Notes under the pieces: model-generated
Database searches by the model: none
What the model was told of the DNA's origin: nothing
The model's input: the letters and a program-made list of their open reading frames with translations, nothing else
Origin: Saprospiraceae bacterium
Lineage (GTDB): Bacteria > Bacteroidota > Bacteroidia > Chitinophagales > Saprospiraceae
Direction: 5' to 3'
NCBI GenBank assembly: GCA_024762995.1
Contig: JANTGI010000006.1
Span: 1-57,223 of the forward strand
Length of the DNA stretch: 57,223 nucleotides
Program-made: the position numbers and the translations under genes
In this document: positions 1-6,107 of the stretch, piece after piece
Numbering within the stretch: position 1 is the stretch's first letter
Layout: every line of letters begins with the position of its first letter

Positions 1-13
1 TGTTTTTACAAAA

Positions 14-268
14 TCAAAAGCTCTTTTTGACTTTTATGTAAGTTATCAGAGAATAAATGAAATAAACCCACGGTGCTCCATGCAATACAAAATCAAACCA
101 ATCCAAAGGCTGCATCCCAACAGCACCACCTAATACCCATCTTAACTTCCCTACAATATGCGGCTCGGGATAAAAAGGAGCTAATCCCAAGGTCAAACTA
201 CCGACCAAACCGGTCATAAGTCTTGATTTAGCTTCTTCTAGTGGGCTCATTTTTGGTTTTGGCTCCAT
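14..268 (-). CDS. small conserved membrane protein
   Basis: An 84-residue protein with two likely membrane stretches (around residues 15-32 and 55-78) separated by a PEPH...GAVGMQPLDWFDF segment, ending in a basic tail. I do not recognise a function. The open frame extends upstream to 322, but a TAnnTTTG-type box (rc of 286-293) sits inside that extension, so the start at 268 (MEPKPKMSP) leaves a short leader and is preferred; 250 is another possible start. The gene stands alone, with a terminator-like hairpin upstream at 336-375. Seen: length, hydrophobicity, promoter position. Inferred: inner-membrane location. Confidence 0.6.
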   Translation of the reverse strand: MEPKPKMSPLEEAKSRLMTGLVGSLTLGLAPFYPEPHIVGKLRWVLGGAVGMQPLDWFDFVLHGAPWVYFIYSLITYIKVKKSF

Positions 269-285
269 TTGTTCTCTTCTTTCGA

Positions 286-293
286 CAAAAGTA
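286..293 (-). promoter_or_regulatory. candidate -7 box of the small membrane protein gene
   Basis: The minus strand reads TACTTTTG, a match to the Bacteroidota -7 consensus TAnnTTTG, about 18 bases upstream of the ATG at 268. No convincing -33 TTG was found at the usual distance. It is the main reason for rejecting the longer start at 322. Confidence 0.4.
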
Positions 294-335
294 GAATCAT
301 TGAGTAATGGATGGCGTGACAAGGGTCACATTTCC

Positions 336-375
336 AAAAAAAAAGCGAAATATCTCTTTCGAAATATTTCGCTTT
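336..375 (-). terminator. rho-independent terminator (minus strand)
   Basis: A perfect 12-bp inverted repeat (AAAGCGAAATAT at 342-353 and its complement at 364-375) is followed on the minus strand by a run of T (336-344). It would end minus-strand transcripts coming from the FKBP genes or from the repeat element at 387-671. Confidence 0.75.
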
Positions 376-386
376 ATATCGGAACT

Positions 387-671
387 TTGAATCCACTGTA
401 AAAAGTCGATAGTTCGCTTATTCGTCAAATTTTGTTTGGTTCGCCGTTTATTTTTATTTGGTTCAACCGTTCAATCGTAAAACTGTTAAACCTGCCCGTA
501 GCAGGCGGGCTGAATTAATTGATAATCAATAAGTTATGAAGTCAGTTGAACGATTGCACAGCCTGCCCGACGCAGGCGGGTTGACCGATTTAACAAAACT
601 CCCAAAAACCAAATAATATTCTATTAAACGAGAGCAAATCTTCCAAGATGGACTTTTTGCAGTGGACTCAA
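387..671. mobile_element. MITE-like element with 21-bp imperfect terminal inverted repeats
   Basis: Positions 387-407 (TTGAATCCACTGTAAAAAGTC-like end) and 651-671 are inverted repeats matching at 19 of 21 bases. The 285-bp interior has no ORF. It carries two direct copies of a GC-rich hairpin, CCTGCCCGNNGCAGGCGGG, at 491-509 and 562-580, and a 19-mer TTGATAATCAATAAGTTAT at 519-537 that recurs with one change at 13813-13831 inside another element. No clear target duplication is seen. The likely identity is a non-autonomous remnant of an insertion sequence; this is inference from structure. Confidence 0.55.
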
Positions 672-760
672 CTTTTAATCAATTCACTTAACTTTCGGCG
701 GTTTAGCCCCCGTGGTTATTAAGTTACTACTGTTCCGTTGTACCGTAGGACCAAATTAAA

Positions 761-1354
761 TCATCCCACTTTCAATAGCTCGACATCAAAAACCAAAGTC
801 GCATAGCCGGGAATAGCCGGTGGGGCACCACGCTCCCCATAAGCCAAGTTATAAGGGATATAAAAACGGTATTTGGCACCTTCTTTCATCAACTGCACGC
901 CTTCTGTCCAGCCCGGAATCACTTGGTTTAGACCAAAGGTCGCCGGCTCGCCACGATCCACAGAGCTGTCGAATTTGGTGCCATCCAACAATGATCCCGT
1001 ATAATGCACGGTCACCTTATCCGTCGCTTTGGGACTAGCGCCGCTTCCTTCCTTAAGGACTTCATACTGCAATCCGGAATCGGTAGTCACAACACCTTTA
1101 GCCTTCTTATTTTCCGCAAGGAATTTCTCTCCTTCTTCCAATACACCAGCATTTGCGGACTTAGACTCCTTCGCCTGAAAGTCTGTGATGAGTTGATTGA
1201 TCTCATTCACATCCACCTTAAAAGGAAGCTCACGAAAAAAGTCCGTCAGACCTTCCATAAATTTTTCTGTATCTATGCTACCTAGATTCTGTCCTGCCAA
1301 ATTGGAGGCAATAGACAAACCTAACGCATAACTTGCTTTTTCTTTCTCGTTCAT
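761..1354 (-). CDS. FKBP-type peptidyl-prolyl isomerase, cytoplasmic form
   Basis: A 197-residue protein with an FKBP N-terminal dimerisation-type region (KASYALGLSIASNL, residues 6-19) and a C-terminal FKBP catalytic domain (about 85-197) with the usual VTVHYTGSLLDGTKFDSS and GWTEGVQLMKEGAKYRFYIP segments. It catalyses cis-trans isomerisation of X-Pro bonds and probably acts as a folding helper. It has no signal peptide, unlike its two upstream paralogues, so it should remain cytoplasmic. It is the last of three tandem FKBP genes read leftward. The gap to the previous gene is 143 bases, so co-transcription is possible but not shown. Confidence 0.9.
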   Translation of the reverse strand: MNEKEKASYALGLSIASNLAGQNLGSIDTEKFMEGLTDFFRELPFKVDVNEINQLITDFQAKESKSANAGVLEEGEKFLAENKKAKGVVTTDSGLQYEVLKEGSGASPKATDKVTVHYTGSLLDGTKFDSSVDRGEPATFGLNQVIPGWTEGVQLMKEGAKYRFYIPYNLAYGERGAPPAIPGYATLVFDVELLKVG

Positions 1355-1497
1355 TGTTTAGTTTTTGTGGCTGATGCCACGATTTAAAAATTAGTAGCTG
1401 AATTCAAGTTTCGATTGCCTACCCGACCGCAAGTAGCGTGCAAAACCGCTACCGATGCACTTACAGCAACCATGCGCAAGGCAGGCCGAAACTAAAA

Positions 1498-2247
1498 CTA
1501 CTTATTACTGTCTTCGTCTCCAACTTTAAGCAATTCTACCTCAAAAATCAAAGTAGAGTACGGCGGAATATCAGCGCCTGCTCCCCGAGCACCATAAGCC
1601 AACTCGGAAGGAATGACAAAGCGATATTTCGCACCTTCCTTCATCAACTGAAGACCTTCTGTCCAGCCTTTTATGACTTGACCTAAACCAAAAGTAGTCG
1701 GCTGTCCTCTTTTGTAAGAACTATCAAAAACTTTTCCATCTAATAACATCCCTTTGTAATGTACGGTTACTTTATCGGACGCACTAGGTTTTTTACCTGT
1801 ACCGGGAGTAAGCACTTCATATTGAAGTCCGGATGCAGTCGTCTTCACGCCCGGCTTCTTGGCATTTTCCGTAAGGAATTTCTTAGCTTCCGCTTCGGCT
1901 TTTTCCTTAGCAGCAGCAGTTTGAGCTTTTTGGTATTCCGTAATAGCGGCGTTGGCATCAGCCAAAGGAATCTTTAATTCTTTGCCTTTCTTCACATCCA
2001 TCATCGCTTCCGCCAACAGATTAATATCAATATCCCCTAGAGCCTGACCCTTTAGATTATTGTATATGCTTACTCCTAGCGCATAACTTGCTTTTTCTCG
2101 TGGTGTCATAGGCTTTGGATGACTAAGCTCTTCCTTGCCGGGTGTGGTGGTGGTTTCTGCTTTAGTAGCAGCCGTTTTCTTAGTGCTAGAGCAACTCATG
2201 CCCACAAACATCAACCCCATAATCAAAATAATGAGTACTTTTTTCAT
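1498..2247 (-). CDS. FKBP-type peptidyl-prolyl isomerase, lipoprotein
   Basis: A 249-residue FKBP protein that starts with a lipoprotein signal (MKKVLIILIMGLMFVGMSC, Cys about residue 19). A Lys/Thr-rich linker follows, then the FKBP N-terminal domain (KASYALGVSIYNNL, about 50-65), an Ala/Lys/Glu-rich helix (about 105-130) and the FKBP catalytic domain (about 140-245). It should be anchored in the envelope and isomerise prolyl bonds in periplasmic or exported proteins. It is the middle member of the tandem FKBP trio, 100 bases after the largest paralogue. The arrangement suggests gene duplication followed by re-targeting to different compartments. Confidence 0.9.
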   Translation of the reverse strand: MKKVLIILIMGLMFVGMSCSSTKKTAATKAETTTTPGKEELSHPKPMTPREKASYALGVSIYNNLKGQALGDIDINLLAEAMMDVKKGKELKIPLADANAAITEYQKAQTAAAKEKAEAEAKKFLTENAKKPGVKTTASGLQYEVLTPGTGKKPSASDKVTVHYKGMLLDGKVFDSSYKRGQPTTFGLGQVIKGWTEGLQLMKEGAKYRFVIPSELAYGARGAGADIPPYSTLIFEVELLKVGDEDSNK

Positions 2248-2347
2248 TCTTCTTTTTTTTTAGTGCGCTTACGCAAAATTGATTTAAAAATTTCTTAGAT
2301 ATCCCATCTGCAATCACTACTATTAGCAGCGCAAAATCCAGGCAGGC

Positions 2348-3265
2348 TTATCTATTGACTTGCGGAGCCTTTGGTGCTTCGGGTGCGGACACCTTAAACA
2401 ATTCCACATCAAAAATCAAAGTAGAACCACCCGGAATCGCTTGATTACCGGCATCCCCATAAGCCAAATCTGACGGAATAAAAAACCGGTATTTTGCCCC
2501 TTCTTTCATCAATTGAACGCCCTCTGTCCAACCCGGTATCACCTGATTTAGACCAAATGTAGCGGGCTGTCCCCTATCCACCGAACTATCAAAAGTGGTT
2601 CCATCCAATAATTTACCGACATAATGTACAGTCACAACATCTGTGGCCTTTGGCTGTTTACCGGTACCTTCTTTAAGCACCTTATATTGCAGACCGGATG
2701 CAGTAGTTTTCACCCCTTCCTTAGTCGCATTTTCCGCCAAAAACGCCTTCCCTTCTTCTTTGGCTTTCTCTGCTTCTTTCATGCGTCTTGCTTGAATAAT
2801 TTCCATTTGAGATTTTTGGTATTCGCCGATTACCGAATCAACAGCGACCAACTCAAACCGTAAATCCTTTTTGCCAAAAAAATCATCACGTCCTTCCTGA
2901 AACTGTTTCAAATCTAAAGAATCAAATCCCATATGCGATAAATTCTGTGCGATAGAATAACCTAAGGCATAAGAAAACTTATCCATGGGTGGATTTTCGA
3001 TAGTATCCGTAAAATAAGCCCGTATCAAACGCTGAATTTCGCTATTAGAAAACTCACCATCCGCTTTCGCAAAAACGTCCTCCATCGCCTTATCCATTCT
3101 AGGAAATTCTAATTGAATGCTGTCCTCTTGCAATTTATTGGCATAATTGAGCCCAAGCGCATAGCTTGCATTTTCCAATCCGGAATAATCTTTTTTCTTC
3201 TTGTCTGTTTTGCAAGCGGCAAAAGAAATCATGGCGACCATCGCCAAAAACAATAATTTTTTCAT
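2348..3265 (-). CDS. FKBP-type peptidyl-prolyl isomerase, lipoprotein with duplicated N-terminal domain
   Basis: A 305-residue FKBP protein with a lipoprotein signal (MKKLLFLAMVAMISFAAC). It carries two successive copies of the FKBP N-terminal motif (NASYALGLNYANKL, then FSYALGYSIAQNL), a charged helix (RRMKEAEKAKEEGKAFLAEN) and a full FKBP catalytic domain. The frame is open up to 3334, but that extension runs into an intergenic repeat (3300-3342) and precedes the signal peptide, so 3265 is chosen; 3280 is also possible. It is the first gene of the FKBP trio, with a candidate -7 box at 3512-3519. It is probably envelope-anchored, and the doubled N-terminal module may alter dimerisation. Confidence 0.88.
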   Translation of the reverse strand: MKKLLFLAMVAMISFAACKTDKKKKDYSGLENASYALGLNYANKLQEDSIQLEFPRMDKAMEDVFAKADGEFSNSEIQRLIRAYFTDTIENPPMDKFSYALGYSIAQNLSHMGFDSLDLKQFQEGRDDFFGKKDLRFELVAVDSVIGEYQKSQMEIIQARRMKEAEKAKEEGKAFLAENATKEGVKTTASGLQYKVLKEGTGKQPKATDVVTVHYVGKLLDGTTFDSSVDRGQPATFGLNQVIPGWTEGVQLMKEGAKYRFFIPSDLAYGDAGNQAIPGGSTLIFDVELFKVSAPEAPKAPQVNR

Positions 3266-3299
3266 CTGTTTATTTTTCATTTTTTGTAACTGCATTGGT

Positions 3300-3342
3300 T
3301 GCCAAGTTTTTAGCAAAAACCTACGGGCGCCCAATCCGTTAC
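3300..3342 (-). repeat. GTAACTGTTTAGG-type intergenic repeat, diverged copy
   Basis: Read on the minus strand, the copy starts GTAACGGATTGGG, continues CCCGTAGGTTTTTGC and ends TAAAAACTTGGC. It aligns without gaps to the better conserved copies at 5961-6011 and 20138-20190. It lies just upstream of the chosen start of the FKBP lipoprotein gene. Confidence 0.55.
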
Positions 3343-3511
3343 CATTTTTTGATACCCAATAAATGCCTCAGCTTAGATTTTTACAAAGTAACTTCCTGTG
3401 GGCTTTACTTGGCTAGGTAATTTCGTAAGGACGAAGAAATAATTATTTTAGTATGGCTTTCGCAAAAAATTGAAAATCAACTAAAATGATATCCCCTTAT
3501 AAAAAACGGCA

Positions 3512-3519
3512 CAAAGGTA
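3512..3519 (-). promoter_or_regulatory. candidate -7 box upstream of the FKBP cluster
   Basis: The minus strand reads TACCTTTG, matching TAnnTTTG. It lies about 245 bases upstream of the first FKBP gene, so transcripts would have a long leader that includes the repeat at 3300-3342. No clear -33 element is seen. Confidence 0.35.
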
Positions 3520-3570
3520 GTGAAATATAATAAGATATACCTTAATATTTTGAAAACTATTTAGATACCC

Positions 3571-3607
3571 AAAAAAAAAGTCCTAAAAGCAGTGCTTCAA
3601 GGACTTT
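3571..3607 (-). terminator. terminator of the tRNA-Ser gene
   Basis: On the minus strand, AAAGTCCT (rc of 3600-3607) pairs with AGGACTTT (rc of 3577-3584), with an inner AAGCA/TGCTT stem, followed by a run of T. It begins about ten bases after the tRNA 3' end. Confidence 0.85.
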
Positions 3608-3617
3608 GACAAAAAAG

Positions 3618-3705
3618 CGGAGGAAGAGGGATTCGAACCCCCGGTACCCGTAAAGGTACGTCGGTTTTCAAGACCGGTGCATTAAACCAGCTCTGCCATT
3701 CCTCC
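3618..3705 (-). tRNA. tRNA-Ser (anticodon UGA)
   Basis: The minus strand folds as a class II tRNA of 88 nt. The acceptor stem GGAGGAA/TTCCTCC is followed by discriminator G (3618). The anticodon stem-loop CCGGTC-TTGAAAA-CCG contains TGA. A long variable arm (CGTACCTTTACGGGTACG type) and the TTCGAATCC T-loop are present. CCA is not encoded. It has its own promoter box (3717-3724) and terminator (3571-3607), so it is a single-gene unit. Confidence 0.95.
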
Positions 3706-3716
3706 GAATTGGGACG

Positions 3717-3724
3717 CAAAGGTA
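3717..3724 (-). promoter_or_regulatory. -7 box of the tRNA-Ser gene
   Basis: The minus strand reads TACCTTTG, a perfect TAnnTTTG match. It ends 11 bases upstream of the first tRNA base, which is the spacing expected for a promoter starting at or just before the tRNA. Confidence 0.7.
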
Positions 3725-4045
3725 AGCGGCTTTTTTGATAAAAAAAACATCTATACTAGAAAAAACAAAAAATAATCCAATAACCATGAAGGAAAATGAC
3801 TTTTTGAGCAAAAATAGGCTTTTTTAAGTTGGGTGTAACTATTCACCAAGTAAATCTATCACGGGTAAACTTTTAGCCCAAAAAATAGTTTTACCCTATA
3901 GTGCTAATGCTCCTAAGTTATGGTCTTTTTTTCGACTCCAAAACCATGGGCCAATTGACTAATGGCTCTGTTGGAGCATTTCTAAACCCAATTTCATCAC
4001 ACAAGGATGGCTGATAAAAAAAGCATCCTATCAAAAAACAGACTC
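3725..4045. other. gene-free stretch upstream of the YceI lipoprotein
   Basis: No gene or clear promoter is seen. Two inverted repeats are visible. GGGTAAAC/GTTTTACCC (about 3859-3895) could form a stem in either strand. ATGCTCC/GGAGCAT (about 3907-3980) flanks a region that includes CCATGGGCCAATTG. Their role is unknown. Confidence 0.35.
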
Positions 4046-4738
4046 ATGCAAAAAAGTATTTTCGTGCTGCTTTTCGCAGTATCTTCCCTATTTATCTTCT
4101 CTTGTAAATCAGAGACCAAAACTTCCGCAACAAGCCATTCTACCCCATCAACCACTCAAGAAACTCCACAAACAAAGGAAAAAGCTCCCGAGGTTAAGGA
4201 GGTATCTTTAGAAAATGCGAATTATGTCGTTAATCCTTCCAAAAGTATGATTACATGGGAAGGAAGTAAAGTAACCGGCAAAAAACACAACGGAACCATA
4301 AATCTGAGCTCAGGCTCTTTTGTCATTTCAGATGCAAAGGTAATGGCCGGACAAGCCACTTTTGACATGAATTCTATTGATGTTAAAGACTTAACCGGTA
4401 AATGGAAAACCAAATTAGAAGGACACTTGAAATCTCCGGACTTCTTTGATGTGACCACCTACCCAACTGCAACCATAACCGTCAAAAACAACGGCTCCGA
4501 TAGCTTTGAAGGTGTCCTAGACCTACACGGTATCAAAAAAACAATCCAAATTCCTGCGACTGTCACTCAAGAAGGAGAGCAATTTGTGGTGACTGTTAAG
4601 CCGACGACTATTGATAGAACCAACTGGGGCGTAAAATACAATTCCGCTAAGTTCTTCCAAAATCTAGGAGACAAGCTGATTAACGATGAGATAAATATCA
4701 GCGGCAAGCTTGTCCTTGAGAAAAAACCGAAAGGATAG
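4046..4738 (+). CDS. YceI-family lipoprotein
   Basis: A 230-residue protein with a lipoprotein signal (MQKSIFVLLFAVSSLFIFSC), a Thr/Glu/Lys-rich linker (about 22-55) and a YceI-like lipocalin-type beta barrel. Typical segments are YVVNPSKSMITWEGSKVTGKKH, SGSFVISDAKV, HLKSPDFFDVTTYPTA and GVLDLHGIKKTI. YceI proteins bind amphiphilic or isoprenoid ligands in the periplasm; the ligand here cannot be read. The frame is open from 4007, but the signal peptide begins at 4046, which is preferred. It converges on the small CPMCK protein gene; the palindrome at 4760-4787 lies between the two stops. Confidence 0.88.
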   Translation: MQKSIFVLLFAVSSLFIFSCKSETKTSATSHSTPSTTQETPQTKEKAPEVKEVSLENANYVVNPSKSMITWEGSKVTGKKHNGTINLSSGSFVISDAKVMAGQATFDMNSIDVKDLTGKWKTKLEGHLKSPDFFDVTTYPTATITVKNNGSDSFEGVLDLHGIKKTIQIPATVTQEGEQFVVTVKPTTIDRTNWGVKYNSAKFFQNLGDKLINDEINISGKLVLEKKPKG

Positions 4739-4759
4739 TTGACCGAAATTTTAAGATAG

Positions 4760-4787
4760 GTAGATACAAGGTGCGCCTTGTATCTAC
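4760..4787. repeat. REP-like palindrome, GTAGATACAAGG type
   Basis: A near-perfect 28-base palindrome with 12-bp arms GTAGATACAAGG and CCTTGTATCTAC around TGCG. It sits between two convergent genes and touches the stop codon of the minus-strand one. Similar palindromes occur at 23307-23333, 25914-25941, 46645-46672 and 50803-50830. It could act as a bidirectional transcript end, but it has no T-tract. Confidence 0.75.
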
Positions 4788-5056
4788 TATTCATCTAACA
4801 AGTCGATATAATCCCCGTTATCAAAGTTCTTTTTGTTGCGCCACCACATAAAAGCAATAAACCCGACAATAAGATAAGGTGCCGCAAACATATATAAAAT
4901 ACCGGTATTTAGACCATTGCCTGATTCTCCCCCATTTTCCATATTGGATTCTGCCGCAATTTTACACATTGGGCACTGTGCCATCACCTCTTGGAAGAAG
5001 ACCATTCCCAAAACAAATAGAGCCAAGACCAGGATTTTTTTCCGCAAGGAATTCAT
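4787..5056 (-). CDS. small membrane protein with CPMC motif
   Basis: An 89-residue protein with an N-terminal signal or membrane helix (LVLALFVLGMVFFQEVMA), then QCPMCK at about residues 27-32. A short polar loop (ESNMENGGESGNGLN) and a second membrane helix (LYMFAAPYLIVGFIAFMWW) follow, with an acidic C-tail. The CxxC pair just after the cleavage or membrane site could bind a metal or act in redox chemistry. Similar small proteins occur in Bacteroidota, but I cannot name a function. It converges with the YceI gene. Confidence 0.65.
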   Translation of the reverse strand: MNSLRKKILVLALFVLGMVFFQEVMAQCPMCKIAAESNMENGGESGNGLNTGILYMFAAPYLIVGFIAFMWWRNKKNFDNGDYIDLLDE

Positions 5057-5418
5057 CTTTATTAATTTAACAGTTTGTAGAAAGCACGAAGTTAACCTAT
5101 TCTTTGCAGAAATACCAAATCATCCACCTACAAATAGAAGAATAATTGCGTCTTAGCCCACCCCGTTTCGCCTCCTCCCCCATGAATGACCTTTTGATTA
5201 CATCCAAAAACCGTCCGTCTCCATACCCGACACTTTCTCATTCTCAAACAGCATGTAACAAAGCCAAGAATAAATAAAAAATTGTAATAATCCTTAATAC
5301 CACTTAGATAATCAACAAAGAATGGGGCAAAAATTTCATTCTGTATTGTCACAAACATAGGAAATATCAATTTTTTATCATATCTTTGCGTGAGAATAAA
5401 CTATTTTCTTTCCACAAA
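5057..5418. other. gene-free stretch
   Basis: The only sizeable frame (5128-5370, minus) has an unlikely composition (many Cys, Arg, Trp, GGGG) and overlaps the promoter side of the next gene, so I do not annotate it. The stretch ends with the promoter box at 5381-5388. Nothing else is recognised. Confidence 0.5.
5381..5388 (+). promoter_or_regulatory. -7 box of the LEA-like lipoprotein gene
   Basis: TATCTTTG matches TAnnTTTG exactly, 31 bases before the ATG at 5419. No -33 TTG lies at the usual distance; the nearest is at 5346-5348. Confidence 0.6.
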
Positions 5419-5790
5419 ATGAAAAAAATGAAAAAATCGACTCTTCAATTTTTTATCGCTCTTTTGGCTTTCGGTGCCTTTTTCTCTATGACTTCTTGCA
5501 AACAGGCCGCTGACAAAGCTAAAAGTGCTGCCGAGGCGACAACGGATGTTGTTAAAGATGCCGCCAATGCGACTAAAGATGCTGCCAAAGATGCGGCTAA
5601 CGCAACCGGCGAAATGGCCAAAGATGCCGTTGACGCCACTAAAGATGCGGCCAAAGATGCTGCTGATGCAACCAAAAACGCTGCCGAAAAAGTCGGTGAA
5701 GCCGCTAAGGAAACTGCCAAAGATGCTGCTAACGCAACCGGTGAAGCCATTGAAAAAACAGGTGAAGCCGTGAAAAAAATGGCCCATTAA
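5419..5790 (+). CDS. LEA-like/YtxH-like repeat lipoprotein
   Basis: A 123-residue protein with a lipoprotein signal ending in SMTSC. The rest is an uninterrupted low-complexity amphipathic repeat of Ala, Lys, Asp, Glu and Thr built on 11-residue units of the DAANATKDAAK kind. Such 11-mer repeats are typical of late-embryogenesis-abundant and apolipoprotein-like proteins, which form long helices on membranes or under drying. Here it would be envelope-anchored, possibly a stress or spacer protein; that is inference. The start at 5419 opens the signal peptide; an earlier in-frame start at 5386 overlaps the promoter box. A strong terminator follows at 5872-5905. Confidence 0.75.
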   Translation: MKKMKKSTLQFFIALLAFGAFFSMTSCKQAADKAKSAAEATTDVVKDAANATKDAAKDAANATGEMAKDAVDATKDAAKDAADATKNAAEKVGEAAKETAKDAANATGEAIEKTGEAVKKMAH

Positions 5791-5871
5791 TTTATTGCCT
5801 ATTTTTCCTACTTAGGAATACTTTCAAAATGGTTTTATGCTTATCTTGAATGTGTTTCTTTTGTTACAGTC

Positions 5872-5905
5872 AAAAGGGGTCGATGTCTATCATCGACCCC
5901 TTTTT
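5872..5905 (+). terminator. rho-independent terminator
   Basis: A 14-bp perfect stem (AAAAGGGGTCGATG and its complement) with a five-base loop and a T-run lies 82 bases after the LEA-like gene. Because the stem base is A/T-rich on both sides it could work in both directions. Confidence 0.88.
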
Positions 5906-5960
5906 CTATCCGGATGAATTGAATGGCGGTGCGAAACCTGCCTATTATGGACAAGATATC

Positions 5961-6011
5961 GCACAAAAAAGAAGTCCATGACAAAAAACCTTCGGGTACC
6001 TAAACAGTTAC
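5961..6011 (-). repeat. GTAACTGTTTAGG-type intergenic repeat
   Basis: On the minus strand it reads GTAACTGTTTAGGTACCC, then GAAGGTTTTTTGTCATGG and a CTTCTTTTTT tail. It is one of the best-conserved copies and lies directly upstream of the nnr promoter box at 6023-6030, in opposite orientation to the gene. Confidence 0.75.
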
Positions 6012-6022
6012 CAAATTACCTG

Positions 6023-6030
6023 TATATTTG
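6023..6030 (+). promoter_or_regulatory. -7 box of the nnr gene
   Basis: TATATTTG matches TAnnTTTG exactly, 78 bases before the ATG at 6108, just downstream of a dispersed repeat copy. Confidence 0.5.
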
Positions 6031-6107
6031 CCTTCATACCATAGGCCCCAAAATAAAACGCTCAGTTAATGAGTTCATTGGGCATTCTACCAAATTAACA
6101 AGCAACT

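Larger units (their letters stand above)
269..760. other. gene-free stretch with terminator and inverted-repeat element
   Basis: No coding region is visible. The stretch holds a promoter box (286-293), a terminator (336-375) and a 285-bp inverted-repeat element (387-671). After that, 681-760 contains a sequence (CTTTCGGCGG then CCCCCGTGGTTA) that resembles 11973-12007 and may be another short dispersed repeat. Confidence 0.6.
3266..3617. other. leader region of the FKBP cluster
   Basis: There is no gene here. The stretch contains a dispersed repeat (3300-3342), two matches to the overrepresented CTTNCG motif family (near 3423 and 3456), a candidate promoter box (3512-3519) and the terminator of the tRNA gene (3571-3607). 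Confidence 0.55.

Noticed and set aside
519-537. FNR box at TTGATAATCAA
   Set aside because: FNR sites need four bases between TTGAT and ATCAA; here there is one, and the sequence recurs inside another mobile-like element.
5128-5370. 80-residue ORF on the minus strand
   Set aside because: The composition is implausible (Cys, Arg and Gly clusters), it has no family resemblance, and its 5' side lies next to a promoter of the opposite strand.
5401-5787. Gly/Phe/Ile-rich ORF antisense to the LEA-like gene
   Set aside because: The repeats come from the complementary strand of the 11-mer repeat; the sense frame has a lipoprotein signal and promoter.
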